From Strigamia acuminata (Eukaryota; Arthropoda; Chilopoda; Geophilomorpha; Linotaeniidae): a DNA stretch of 64,000 nucleotides. Shown here one piece after another: positions 1 through 10,181 of the stretch. Positions within the stretch are counted from its first letter, which is position 1. Every line of letters begins with the position of its first letter. Position numbers and translations under genes: made by a program. Location of the stretch: the NCBI GenBank assembly GCA_949358305.1, contig OX442318.1, positions 3,832,501 through 3,896,500 on the forward strand, in the 5' to 3' direction. The notes beneath the pieces were generated by a model. That model made no database searches. It saw only the letters and a program-made list of their open reading frames with translations, and was not told the DNA's origin.

Positions 1-1225
1 GCAAGTACCAATTTAAGGGCTTTCCACACAGCGCCAAAGGAATGAACAAGTCAATATACGCTTCATCCGGAATGCGCGTCATGATATAATGGGCGCGCAA
101 TTTCGCTAGGAATCTTTCGACCGCATTATAGGATTGGTCATCCTCATCAAATATCGGCACATGTTCCGACCTCACATGCGACAAGTCATATTGATCATAT
201 CGCGTCTGCGGCCGCTGCCGGGGCGTCGGCGTTACCGCTGCTGCTTGGGCGTCTCGCGCCCGTTGCAAACGCGTATTTACCGAATCCCCTCGCGCAGCCG
301 CTGCGCGATCAACACTTGCTGTATCCGGCAAGCTAACAGCTGTCGACTTTGAGCGTATAATACTCCTCATCACCTCACTGTTACACTGTGAGGGCGTACC
401 CATTCGAGACCCCGCGCGAGCTGTCACGTCCGATGGTCTCTCATTGGAAGGTAAGCGAGGATTTACATCCCCTTGCAACCTTCCTACTACTGCAATTCCT
501 TGCCTGTTCAACTCGCTAGGCGTCAGAATGCGCGAAGACTGAACACTTCCCCCAGGTTCCCTCTGACCGTCAGAACGAAGTCCATCACCAGGCAAAGGGT
601 TATGAGGTCTTTGCTGAACTGGTGGAATTACCTCCTCTTCGGGCTGTACAGCTAATGCCACGATTTCGGCCCTAACCACCTGTCTCACTCCCACAAGAGT
701 CTCATCTCTATAATTTTCCAGTCGGTAGTCAACATGCTGACCAAACTGGTTTAATGCTCGGACCATCCGCTCATTCATGGCCAATTCCGCATTTTGCAGA
801 TACGGCAGCCATTCCGGAGGCCGTTGCGCAGCCTCTTCTTCTTCCTCGACGTTACCCTCAGGACTACTCCTTGATTGAGGTGGCGCCGAGGGATTCAACG
901 GCAACATGGGCGTTCGCAGGTCCGACGCAGACGCGTCGATATGCGACTCACGTGTGGACGGAGTAGTGTCCAGGCAGTAGGTACTATCCGTTGAAGTGGA
1001 TTTATCTTCTACCTTTACTCGTGTGACATCCCCGTGTGGTCGCAGGAGGTACGGCGGCCCACCGCCTCTTGCCACGGGCAAGCCATACTCTGAGCGGGTT
1101 CTCGGAGGACGCGCATCAAGGGGACGCCGTGGAGTTTCATCACACAAGCGCTCCCCAACTCTACGCATCCAGCTAGGCCACACACTCTTGGAGTTATCCT
1201 CTTTAGGATGCCCTCCTTCTGCCAT
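1..1225 (-). CDS. gag: Gag polyprotein, N-terminal 408 residues (partial)
   Basis: An uninterrupted minus-strand frame begins with ATG at 1225 and is still open at base 1. Gag would form the retrotransposon capsid. The region near the edge reads YNAVERFLAKLRAHY and LCGKPLNWYL. This matches the capsid-like region of the element at 15662, which has YNAVDLFLTQLRAHF and LKGEALDWYI. A second shared stretch, EVMRSIIRSK, lines up with the place where the other element has a stop codon; here it reads through as lysine. The N-terminal third is rich in proline, arginine and acidic residues and has no recognisable domain. The start is the first ATG downstream of the primer site. Confidence 0.85.
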   Translation of the reverse strand, partial: MAEGGHPKEDNSKSVWPSWMRRVGERLCDETPRRPLDARPPRTRSEYGLPVARGGGPPYLLRPHGDVTRVKVEDKSTSTDSTYCLDTTPSTRESHIDASASDLRTPMLPLNPSAPPQSRSSPEGNVEEEEEAAQRPPEWLPYLQNAELAMNERMVRALNQFGQHVDYRLENYRDETLVGVRQVVRAEIVALAVQPEEEVIPPVQQRPHNPLPGDGLRSDGQREPGGSVQSSRILTPSELNRQGIAVVGRLQGDVNPRLPSNERPSDVTARAGSRMGTPSQCNSEVMRSIIRSKSTAVSLPDTASVDRAAAARGDSVNTRLQRARDAQAAAVTPTPRQRPQTRYDQYDLSHVRSEHVPIFDEDDQSYNAVERFLAKLRAHYIMTRIPDEAYIDLFIPLALCGKPLNWYL

Positions 1226-1381
1226 TGCGTCAACTCAAGCAATTTAGCAGCAAAACTCAAATGGATGATCCACTCTAAAAAAGGCGAGTAATGATACCAC
1301 TCGACCTTTGTTTTCCGAATAATGATTACTAGCCCACTGGAAACAGTTTATACGGCTAGCAATCGAAAAGCTACGGGATAA

Positions 1382-1399
1382 TCCCGGGTTTCGGCACCA
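1382..1399 (-). promoter_or_regulatory. Primer-binding site, tRNA-Phe type
   Basis: On the minus strand the 18 bases TGGTGCCGAAACCCGGGA lie 2 bases after the LTR. They are complementary to the 3' end of metazoan tRNA-Phe including CCA, because the acceptor end of that tRNA is TTTCGGCACCA. Minus-strand cDNA synthesis would start here. Confidence 0.85.
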
Positions 1400-1401
1400 A
1401 G

Positions 1402-2531
1402 TGTGATGGATCGCGAGTCTAGGTGGTTTAGAAGCGTTTGAAAGACGCCGCGAAACAGTAAATTCACACCCCCGGTAGTTTCGTACCTGCCGTAAATCGA
1501 ATGTGCGCAGGAAGTGGCAGCTAACACACTCTCAGATACTGTGCACCACACTAATATTTATTTGTGGCCGGGTATCCCGAGCGGTAAAACTCGGGGACAG
1601 AATGTCCGGTAGTTGCGTCTGAACCAAAACCCAACGCGTGACCCGCCAACAATCGTGTTTTCACACGAAGGCAAACGAATGCACGTCTCGTAGTGGCTCA
1701 TAAGCAACTCCAAACTGTCGAGTTTGAACGAGGATGGGCAATTTACTCGTGCTTATACAACGCACGGGCCCTAAACCTAACTCTAAACCTGACTTAATGC
1801 TTAATTAAAGCTAAAGCCCAAATGGCAGGCGGCTAAACTAAGCTGATGCACGCGCACGCGGAATAAATGACACAAACTTCGAACTTATGGCCAACAAATC
1901 CTGTTTGGCCTTGGATAACGCGTCACGGCGATAAAACATGAACAAAAAGGAGCAGGAAAACAAATGGTGAACGAGTGGTGTAAAACCGTGAGTTAACACG
2001 CGAAATGAAATGAAAGCCTGAAACCGTGTTGCAGAATTCCAGGGCGAAAGCAAAGCTACGAGTGAGCTTCGGAGTTAAACCTCAGCCATGAGCACCGGCT
2101 CCAAAGGAGCACCTACGCGTTCGGGATACTGAGATCAACTGAAGCAAAAGAGGAAAAATAGGGTGAGAGGTAAACTTGGACTCAACCAAGCCTGACCAAT
2201 CACGGAAGAGTCAAGAGCCAATCACCACTGTCGGTGCATACTGATGAGTATGACTGATGACGACGCGTGATGACCAGAATAGATATGCAAATAGACTCGC
2301 ATCGAAATTATAAACTAAAGAAGAAAAACTAGGAGTAGATAAGAGAAAAGTGAGAGAATGAAGAGAAAGTTAGGAGTGAGTAAGGGATAGGATAGAAGGA
2401 AAATGAGGAAAACTCACGTATCAAACATAAACAAAACAACAAAGGTAGGAAAATCACAAATTAGGTTTAATACAACACAAACACGGGTTAACAATGCGTA
2501 AACTGTACGCGTAGGAAACACGGGCCGTGAC
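1402..2531 (-). repeat. 5' LTR of the left-edge gypsy element (1130 bp)
   Basis: Minus-strand sequence starts TGTCACGGCC and ends CCATCACA, giving canonical TG...CA ends. It is followed by 2 bases and the primer site. No partner LTR is in the window, so the outer boundary at 2531 rests on the terminal motif and its resemblance to the LTR at 15662. Confidence 0.75.
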
Positions 2532-2532
2532 A

Positions 2533-2658
2533 AATTTAATATTTATATTGATTAATTTAATATTTATATTGATTAATTTAATATTTATATTGATTAATTT
2601 AATATTTATATTGATTAATTTAATATTTATATTGATTAATTTAATATTTATATTGATC
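2533..2658. repeat. Minisatellite, 21-bp unit, about six copies
   Basis: The unit is an AT-only 21-mer of the form AATTTAATATTTATATTGATT, repeated head to tail with a decaying last copy. Because 21 is a multiple of three, both strands stay open and would encode a 7-residue repeat. That is a consequence of the period and does not indicate a gene. The array abuts the outer end of the LTR at 2531. Confidence 0.9.
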
Positions 2659-2753
2659 AATTTTGTATATATTTCGTCGGCATCCACGTCATTGATGCAT
2701 TCTGGTGGCAATAATTGACATTAGCGGAGCCTGCTGGTGATCATCATTTATGT

Positions 2754-2985
2754 CCTTTGGACTCCTAAGATGGGTCTTTTTTGACCCAGTTAAACTTTGA
2801 GTTCAAATTATAGAAAAACTTAAAATATTAAAAAAATTTCAACTGTGGTTTAGTGTCTAGTGATGTTTCAAAGGAATAGTCAGAAAAAATCATATAAAAA
2901 AAAATTATTTCTTATAAAAATAATGATTTTTTTAAAACGGGGTCACAAAATGACCCATCTCAGGGTTGGAAGGGTTAATATAGAC
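2754..2985. mobile_element. Possible MITE with imperfect terminal inverted repeats
   Basis: The left end has AGATGGGTC and TTGACCCAG. The right end has GGTCACAAAATGACCCATCT, followed by GGGTTGGAAGGGTTAA. The two ends are inverted, imperfect repeats of about 30 bases. TTAA on the right recalls piggyBac-type ends, but no TTAA is visible on the left. The rest of 2659-3356 is AT-rich and holds nothing else I recognise. Confidence 0.4.
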
Positions 2986-3356
2986 GGGATTCTAATGAGT
3001 ATAAGATTGTCGGTAAAGTTAAGGGTGTCACCAGAATTGATTTTTAATTTTGGCTTCAAGTGTCAACGATTCTCTAACATTTTAAGATACTGACCTCATG
3101 GAATAATAATATAATGACTTTAAAAATCTCTCACTTGTTTAAATAGACATAATTTGATGGATTGATTCGATTCAAATATGGAAGCTTAAACATTATTCCG
3201 TAGACATTGAGGATTAAGAATGATTCAACTTACAGTTTTTAAACGTAGTCATACATGAAAACAGGGCACTCTGAACTATTCCACTGCAATGCAGCTGCAC
3301 TTGTTATTTCTATTTAACATTCAACAAATTGCTATCACAGAAATAATTGCAGAAAC

Positions 3357-3563
3357 TATACTCTGGCCATGTGTAACTTTGGCCTAACTCCGAGCCTTTT
3401 CTCTGGTGTAGTGATACAAGAAAATAGATCCAAACACTAGAAGCAAGCACTAAACTCTGAACTATTTTCCCTGGTGGCAGCACAGAGCACAGTATAGAGA
3501 CTGTGGCACAGAGTGAGTAATGAGGCTCGGAGTTAGGTCAAAGTTACACATGGCCAGAGTATA
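3357..3563. mobile_element. MITE with 41-bp terminal inverted repeats
   Basis: The left arm (3357-3397) starts TATACTCTGGCCATGTG. The right arm (3523-3563) is its reverse complement with one difference that I can see. The interior has no coding potential. The terminal motif TATACTCTGGCC is nearly the same as that of the fold-back at 47593-47798 (TATACTCTGACC), so the two probably belong to one family. Confidence 0.75.
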
Positions 3564-5431
3564 GTACAGTAATTACTGTTACTGGCACTCAATATTTTTG
3601 CACTGGAGTATGATTATAACGTTGCAACCATATGCTTAAGTTCTCAGACCACATTATAAATTCAAATTGGAAATTACAACTGGGACACTGCAGGCACATT
3701 AATAAATGATTTGGAAAAGTTATAATTTAAAAAAGTTGTGACCAGGTGTTACAAAATTGCAGGGATAAACAAGACTAAAGGTCAAGAACGCCTGGTGGAA
3801 GTTCAGGATAACCAATCATGACCAAATGTATGGATATAAAGACAAGACTGAGACTAGACCGTTAACAATATCAGAAACTAATGCTATAAATGTTTAAGTT
3901 CAACCGCAAAGGTTCAATGCAGTGGGATTATACATAGTTTGATTGATTTTATTAAGAATTAACAGTGAATTTCACTATAATAAACATTTCTGTAAATTTG
4001 AGCTGGATTAAATACGACCTTGGGGCCTCTAGGCGGTGTGTGGAGTGACAGAGGTCACCGAAGGGGGACAAGATGAATCATTGTGCGATTTACAATGGAT
4101 GTATTTATTTGTAACAGTTGTTATGGACATAACACTAATAACCAATCCCCATGTACAGCATGGTGTGAATAAGAGAAACTCTTTTGCTGTGCTTACATTT
4201 TATGTGAAAATGAGTTTGTCATTATTACGAGAGAGAGTATTTTTATTTACTTACCATTATACAAGTTATTTTTCAAGAACTGCACTTGCTAGTCGGTCCG
4301 CTTTGCTCAAACTGTTGAAGAAATTTTACTGCCATGCAGATGTATTAACTAGATTTAATTATCTTAAATAATTAATTAGATGTGAAATGCAAAACGAAGA
4401 AATTAATTAACTTGAGAATAAATTACAGAATTGATTAACCATGTTTCATAATTTAAAACATGTGTTTTTCAATTGATTTACCAGTCTAGAGTTCTACATT
4501 AAATTGTGGATTCAGAGTGAGAGAGAAATTTATTCAGCATATTAGAGAAACATTTTGTAAATTGTTTTAACTTTTTGATAATCTAAGTAAAGCTGCAGAA
4601 ATACACAAGAAATGTATTGCAGTTAATGCTAAAAGGCTGAAGATGTGGCTGAAGGTAATGGCTTACCCACAAGGTTTTTCACTTTGGAAGCAGTCGACAG
4701 GCAGCCCCTTGACTTTTAAAGCCTGTGCTCGCAGGAAAAAATTATTTTTCAATTAATTTTTGATTACTGGTGTCACTTAACAACTAATATATTAAACATG
4801 TTTCAAAAGTGATATCGCAAAGGGGACTCGGGCCTGAGGCGTGAGAAAATAGGTTTTTCATATCCATTTGTTGATTTTATTGTGTAAGAAAAACATTAGT
4901 TGCCAAGCATAATGCTTGGCAACAAGATGCATTGTTGTGCGATTTACAATGGATGTATTTATTCATAACAGTTGTTATGGACATAACACTAACCAATCCT
5001 CATGTACAGTGTGGTGGGAATACGAGAAACTGTTCTGCTGTGCTGTGGTACATATGTCCGCTTATGGAGATTGCAGTTTGGAACCAGCAAGACTAGTGGT
5101 GAACAGGGTGGAAGCGGGATTAGTGCAGGGCATGACTGCTAATATATTTTTGAATTGTCAACTGTATATTTTATTTCTTAATAACTTTACATGTTGAGTT
5201 TTTACTTTAAATGCACTATGCAGAATTACATAAGAAATGTACAGATTTAAGAGTAAAGAAAAAAAGGCTGAGTGAGACAAAAAGTGTTTTTGATGTCAGA
5301 AAATAATGCATTACAAAATTTCAATGAGGTGGGATTTTATAAAAAATCAACAGTGAATTTCACAGTTGATAAAAGTTTTTGTTCTTTAAGGTGGATATTG
5401 TTAGTATGATTTTACAAATTAAAAATAAATC
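3564..5431. repeat. Segmental duplicate of DEG/ENaC flanking DNA and gene A 3' flank
   Basis: About 3570-4010 resembles 48060-48590, the spacer just downstream of the relic exon. About 4070-5240 resembles 52980-54120, the upstream flank of gene C exon 1. The exon itself is missing here. A 23-bp palindrome (4900-4922) is conserved in the other copy (53768-53790). From about 5240 to 5431 the sequence matches the 3' flanks of genes B and D. No intact coding exon is seen. Confidence 0.7.
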
Positions 5432-5502
5432 TTAGTTTTTGACACTATTTTGGTTTCTTTTGTGGACGAATGAGAGTGCATTAGAAAATACGAAATGGAT
5501 TG

Positions 5503-5673
5503 TGTAATGTCCATCTAAATGTCCCGATGTCAATAACGCACACATACACTTCCATTCATTAGCTGATTCCAAACTGGATGTTTATTGCCTCTCTCACACC
5601 TTTATAATCTCGTCATACAATGCCGCCCTCTCGTGGCGGTCTTTGACATCAAACAGGTAAACACTACACCACA
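5503..5673 (-). repeat. 3' LTR of the 4.7-kb gypsy element
   Basis: 171 bp, same length and apparent sequence as 10011-10181. Ends are TG...CA on the transcribed strand. The polypurine tract AAGGGGGAAGGGA (5674-5686, minus strand) lies immediately upstream in transcription. Confidence 0.93.
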
Positions 5674-5800
5674 TCCCTTCCCCCTTACAATAACATAAAT
5701 CTGTTCACATCAAAATTCGGAATCATACTTAAACAAAATTGAAATCAAATAAACTCAGAATCAGTATCACAATATAAACAATAAAATACAATGTTCAAAT

Positions 5801-8800
5801 TCATTTTCGTTTCACTGACGCCTTCGCATTCGTGTATCGGTCCGGTTCCCGTCGCTCACGCACTGGTCTCGTTCGTTCCGGGCTCACTATCTGTTGCTGC
5901 TGTTCAATGGCCTGCTGGACAATCGGTTGTTGAACTTCACCAGGTTGTTGGGATTCTTCTCTCTCAACCATCCCCTCCTCCTCCTCCAACACCGACTGCT
6001 CCATCTCACCATTTTCTGTTTCCTCTCCATCATCCACCTCTCGCTCTATCTTTTTGAAGAACGAGGAATTCCTTACTACCTGATATTGTCCTCGCTTGGC
6101 TGTAATCCGCGAGCCCTCAACCTTCACCACCGTCATCAACTCAGGGTCATATGGGGTCATTAACTTATTTGTTTTCCGTCTTCTTACCAAAACCTGATCA
6201 CCGACCGTCAAACCATGCGGGCATACTCTCCTTCGATCATCTGCCTCCAACTTCATCTTCTCCTTTCCTTCCTCATCTCGTTGTCGCACTGTCTCGTCAT
6301 TTACTTTCTCAAAATTCTGTGGCAGTCTCGTCTGTAATGCTCGCTGATATAGCAATTTCGCCGGTGCCACACCCGTTGTTGAATGTGGAGTCGCACGATA
6401 ATTTAAAAGAAATTCGTGAATCTCCTTACTCCACACTCTCCCCTCTGTTACCGCTGTAAGTATTGCTTTGTTCAAAGTCCGCATCATTCTTTCAACTTCT
6501 CCATTCGCTTCCGGCCATAATGGGGTCACCCTTCTGTGTCGTATTCCCGAACTGTCCATAAAAACTCGCATCTCCTCTGAAGCGAATGGAGGACCGTTAT
6601 CCGATTTGATCGACTCCGGAATGCCCAATTCTGCAAATCTCTTCTCAAGAACAGGAATTACAGTCCTTGCCGCCGTAGAATTCACCTCATCAACGAATGG
6701 GAAACGCGAATATTCGTCAACGATCACCAACAACATTCTCCCATCTGGAAATGGCCCGAGGAAATCCATCGCCAACCTCTGCCATGGTCTTTCTGGCAGT
6801 ACAGTCATTTGCAAAGGTTCTCTCCGCGAAACCACCAAACTAGCTTGACACGGCACACATTGTGCGATCCTCCGCTCGACTCGCCTATCTAGGCCCGGAA
6901 ACCATACCTTCTCCCTCAATAAACTCTTCGTTTTCACTATTCCTTGATGTCCTCTATGCGCTATCTCTACCACTCTCGATCTCAATGATTCCGGGATTAA
7001 AATTCGATCCCCTCGCAATAGAATACCATCCTCCGTACTCGTAAACTCATCCCTCATCATCGTGAATGGTTTCAGCCGCTCATCTCGCCACAGCTTCTCC
7101 CCTTCACCTCCCAATCCGTGTAAAGCTTTCCTCAACAATTGCAAAACCTCATCCCCTCCAGTCTCCCGAACCACCTCATCTCTCGTTATTGTTGTCGGCA
7201 ACCGCGACTCCACCACAAAATTCACATATCGCTCGACCACCTTCTCTGTCAATCCCAACCGTGTCCCCGGATGTCGTGATAAATAATCACTCGGATTCGT
7301 GGCTCCTGATGTATGTCGAACCTCGAACTCGTATTGTTGTATCCGGAGACACAAGCGTTCAATCCTCGCCGATGGTCTTGCTCTACGGTTATTAAAGATG
7401 CTCACCAACGGTTTATGATCTGTAAAAATCACAAACGTCGTCCCGTACAAATATAAGTAGAAATGTTCCACCGACCAAACAACCGCCAATGTCTCTCTTT
7501 CTATCTGCGAATACCGTGATTCCACCTCGGACAATGCTCTACTAGCATACGCAACGACCCGTGGTTCAACTTCCCCCTCTCGCAGCTGAGCCAAAATCGC
7601 CCCCAATCCGTGCGGACCCGCGTCGACTGTCAAATGGATTTTCGCCGTCGAATCATAATAGGCCAAAATCTCATTATTACTCAGCTCTCGCTTTACATAT
7701 TCCCACGCACTTTGATGTTCCGGTTTCCACGCAAATACCACGCTCTTCTTTGTCAAATCTCTCAGAGCCTTCGTTTTATCGGCCATGTTGCGCACAAATC
7801 GCGCGCAATAAACAATCATCCCAAGCAGACTTTTAACTTCCCCCGCATTCGTTGGTGTTTCCATTTTGAGCACTGCTTCAACTTTCTTTGGGTCGACAGC
7901 GATCCCCTGCTCCGAAAATACATGTCCAAAGAACACCAACTCCTTCTTTCCGAACTCGCACTTCTGCTTATTCAACGTGAGCTTTTTTTCCTTAAGTTTC
8001 CGTAAAACTCCGTGTAGCGCCACTCCATGATCACTATCCTTTTTACCGACCACAAAGATGTCATCCATAATGTTTATGGTGTTATCCACCTCCTCAATCA
8101 CCTTTTCAACAGAATCCTGAAAGATTTCTGGCGCTGAATTTACTCCGAAACCCAAGCGCTTGAAACGAAATAAACCTACATGCGTCGCGAAAACCATGTA
8201 TTGGCGCGACACTTCGTCTAGTTCCAACTGGTGAAATCCATGGTTTAAATCTAGCTTTGAAAACACAGTCGCTCCCTCGGCCATCGCAATAAGATCCTCC
8301 AGACGTGGGGACGTGTGCCTCACCCGCTTAATTGCCCGATTCACCTCCCTAGCGTCCATGCAGATGCGAATCGCATCCGGATTTGGATCCTTCGGTTTGT
8401 CGACCACGTGTATCGGTGAAATCCATGATGTGGGCCCCATCGACTCATCCACTCGCTCAATGATATCCATATCCACCAACCGCTTCAGCTCCTTTTCTAC
8501 CTTCCTTCGTAAATTGAATGGCAATGGCCTATATCTCTGAGCCACCGGCGGGACCGACTCATCCACGTGCAAGTGAACTTGCCGTCCAACCAACTTTCCT
8601 ATCCCACAAAAAAGTTCCGGATATTGACCCTCTATCTGCGCCGCTAAATCCCTTTGTACCACGCTGTTAACAGGTCCAATAACTTCCAAACGACGCGCCG
8701 TCTCGTAAGTTAACAACGATTCCCCTGGACGGTCGACCACAAACAAATCCACCACAATCTCTTCTCCGTCTCCAACTTCCAACTTCGTCTTCATACGCCC

Positions 8801-9907
8801 CAACAAAGGCAACGGCTCCGTCGCCCCATATGGTAACAATCGGACATCACTCCTCCTTAACTCCGGCACCGGTCTCAATTGTCTAAAAACCTCTCTACTT
8901 AAAATATTCACCGACGTACCCGAGTCCACCACAAACAAGATTTTCACCTTTTGTTTTCCCATCAGCAACTCCACCTTTGGCATTCCTTCCTGTGAACCAA
9001 CTCGGCCAATATTCCAAATCGGCATCTCATCCTCAAAACTATCGTCTCGGCCCGACGCTGCTTTATCCACGACGTTAACCTTCTGCTTCGCATCCTCCTT
9101 ACCATCTTGCTTATTTTTACAAAATCTGATGAAATGTCCAACTCTGCCGCATCCATGACATTTAACACTCTTCGCGGGGCACGCCTGTCCGTCCGCATGC
9201 GGCCAATTCCTCCCACAGTTAAAACATCTCCTAACTTGTCCGCCTCCTTTCGAGAAACTTCCCCTGTCCGTACCACGTCTGGAATTGCCAAAACGAACCA
9301 AATTAATGTCTAATTCATCCGAATTACTCACGGCCTCCATTTGTTTGGCCTGCCACTCAGAAACTTCATATCCACGTCCCGCATCCAACAAATCCTTCAG
9401 AACCCACGACGCCTCTCGAAGACCTCGCCGACGCAAATGACCCATCAACGTTCCCATGATGATCTGCGATTTAATTTCCATATTATCGTCCGCGAAATCG
9501 CATCCGACCGACAACTGCTTCAAACGCGTGCGGAATTCGTCCAGCGTCTCGCCCGCCCTCTGGCGACTCATCCGAAAATTATATTTGCAAAATTCCACGT
9601 TTTTTCTCGGTGCGAAATATGCTGCTAGCCCAGTTTTAATAGTCTCATATTTACCGTCCGCCAACGTAAGCGTTTCGTATATCACGAACACCTCCTCGCC
9701 TGCATGATGAAGTAACATCGCCGCCTTCCTCGCATCATCAGTTATTCCCGCGGCGACCATATACGTCTCCAGACGTTTCACCCATCTGGTCCAACGTTGG
9801 TTCTGCGTTGTCACTTCCCCGTGAACGTCAAAAACAGGTAGGCCAAGCGCTTGCACGAAACTAGCTGGTCCCGGCGCCACGCCCACCACCGGCTTCGTCT
9901 CCGCCAT
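5801..9907 (-). CDS. gag-pol: Gag-Pol polyprotein in a single frame (1368 aa)
   Basis: Gag and Pol are fused without frameshift or stop. I start at the ATG at 9907; an upstream GTG is open in frame but unlikely. Counting from 16 residues before that ATG, the domains are as follows. A gag core is at 50-200. Two zinc knuckles are at 244-280 (CFNCGRNWPHADGQAC and CHGCGRVGHFIRFC). A protease has DSG at 344-346. The reverse transcriptase has KLDLNHGFHQ near 567 and IMDD at 629-632, in place of the usual Y[VIM]DD. RNase H has D778. The integrase has HHCC residues H1000, H1003, C1033 and C1036, and catalytic D1064, D1119 and E1155. There is no env. The whole resembles the K02A2.6-like/mag type of gypsy element. 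It lies in the same orientation as host gene A. Confidence 0.95.
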   Translation of the reverse strand: MAETKPVVGVAPGPASFVQALGLPVFDVHGEVTTQNQRWTRWVKRLETYMVAAGITDDARKAAMLLHHAGEEVFVIYETLTLADGKYETIKTGLAAYFAPRKNVEFCKYNFRMSRQRAGETLDEFRTRLKQLSVGCDFADDNMEIKSQIIMGTLMGHLRRRGLREASWVLKDLLDAGRGYEVSEWQAKQMEAVSNSDELDINLVRFGNSRRGTDRGSFSKGGGQVRRCFNCGRNWPHADGQACPAKSVKCHGCGRVGHFIRFCKNKQDGKEDAKQKVNVVDKAASGRDDSFEDEMPIWNIGRVGSQEGMPKVELLMGKQKVKILFVVDSGTSVNILSREVFRQLRPVPELRRSDVRLLPYGATEPLPLLGRMKTKLEVGDGEEIVVDLFVVDRPGESLLTYETARRLEVIGPVNSVVQRDLAAQIEGQYPELFCGIGKLVGRQVHLHVDESVPPVAQRYRPLPFNLRRKVEKELKRLVDMDIIERVDESMGPTSWISPIHVVDKPKDPNPDAIRICMDAREVNRAIKRVRHTSPRLEDLIAMAEGATVFSKLDLNHGFHQLELDEVSRQYMVFATHVGLFRFKRLGFGVNSAPEIFQDSVEKVIEEVDNTINIMDDIFVVGKKDSDHGVALHGVLRKLKEKKLTLNKQKCEFGKKELVFFGHVFSEQGIAVDPKKVEAVLKMETPTNAGEVKSLLGMIVYCARFVRNMADKTKALRDLTKKSVVFAWKPEHQSAWEYVKRELSNNEILAYYDSTAKIHLTVDAGPHGLGAILAQLREGEVEPRVVAYASRALSEVESRYSQIERETLAVVWSVEHFYLYLYGTTFVIFTDHKPLVSIFNNRRARPSARIERLCLRIQQYEFEVRHTSGATNPSDYLSRHPGTRLGLTEKVVERYVNFVVESRLPTTITRDEVVRETGGDEVLQLLRKALHGLGGEGEKLWRDERLKPFTMMRDEFTSTEDGILLRGDRILIPESLRSRVVEIAHRGHQGIVKTKSLLREKVWFPGLDRRVERRIAQCVPCQASLVVSRREPLQMTVLPERPWQRLAMDFLGPFPDGRMLLVIVDEYSRFPFVDEVNSTAARTVIPVLEKRFAELGIPESIKSDNGPPFASEEMRVFMDSSGIRHRRVTPLWPEANGEVERMMRTLNKAILTAVTEGRVWSKEIHEFLLNYRATPHSTTGVAPAKLLYQRALQTRLPQNFEKVNDETVRQRDEEGKEKMKLEADDRRRVCPHGLTVGDQVLVRRRKTNKLMTPYDPELMTVVKVEGSRITAKRGQYQVVRNSSFFKKIEREVDDGEETENGEMEQSVLEEEEGMVEREESQQPGEVQQPIVQQAIEQQQQIVSPERTRPVRERREPDRYTNAKASVKRK

Positions 9908-9999
9908 CTTGGAAAAGTTCAAACACGCCGACGTCCGCACAAAATCGTAACTCACACGTTCAATCGTCCGCCAAACGTTCCCGATACAAAATTATCCCG

Positions 10000-10009
10000 C
10001 TCGTCGCCA
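10000..10009 (-). promoter_or_regulatory. Primer-binding site, probable tRNA-Ser
   Basis: One base after the 5' LTR the minus strand reads TGGCGACGAG. This is complementary to the CTCGTCGCCA 3' end found in insect tRNA-Ser. The match is 10 bases only, so the assignment is moderate. The element at 59629 has the same site. Confidence 0.65.
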
Positions 10010-10010
10010 A

Positions 10011-10181
10011 TGTAATGTCCATCTAAATGTCCCGATGTCAATAACGCACACATACACTTCCATTCATTAGCTGATTCCAAACTGGATGTTTATTGCCTCT
10101 CTCACACCTTTATAATCTCGTCATACAATGCCGCCCTCTCGTGGCGGTCTTTGACATCAAACAGGTAAACACTACACCACA
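10011..10181 (-). repeat. 5' LTR of the 4.7-kb gypsy element, with polyadenylation signal
   Basis: 171 bp. On the minus strand it carries AATAAA at 10094-10089. Because the element lies in the same direction as gene A, reading into the LTR from exon 11 gives 23 LTR-coded residues, a stop at 10110, and this signal about 16 bases later. Confidence 0.92.

Larger units (their letters stand above)
1..2531 (-). mobile_element. 5' part of a Ty3/gypsy LTR retrotransposon, cut by the window edge
   Basis: Read on the minus strand the order is LTR (2531 to 1402), primer-binding site, leader, then a gag frame that runs off the left edge. The LTR begins TGTCACGGCCCG, as does the LTR of the element at 15662, and both use a tRNA-Phe primer site. 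Their gag proteins also share motifs, so the two belong to related lineages. The 3' half is outside the window, so target duplication and intactness cannot be judged. Confidence 0.88.
5503..10181 (-). mobile_element. Complete Ty3/gypsy LTR retrotransposon, 4679 bp
   Basis: Two 171-bp LTRs (5503-5673 and 10011-10181), with no differences noticed on reading, bound a single long frame on the minus strand. The target duplication is GATTG at 5498-5502 and 10182-10186. Genes B and D keep the empty site, GAAATGGATTGCAGTTAAAA, which fixes the insertion point exactly. The primer site resembles the tRNA-Ser end (10000-10009). A polypurine tract lies at 5674-5686. Intact frame and matching LTRs suggest a recent insertion. 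Confidence 0.95.

Noticed and set aside
1015-1260. 81-codon minus-strand frame over the start of the left-edge gag
   Set aside because: It is in another frame of the gag gene, which runs open from 1225 to base 1 and matches a related gag.
2454-2718. Open frames on both strands with a LINLIFI/LININIK repeat
   Set aside because: Produced by the 21-bp tandem repeat, whose period is a multiple of three.
5791-9707. Numerous plus-strand frames opposite gag-pol
   Set aside because: Antisense shadows of the long minus-strand gag-pol frame; no domain or start context.
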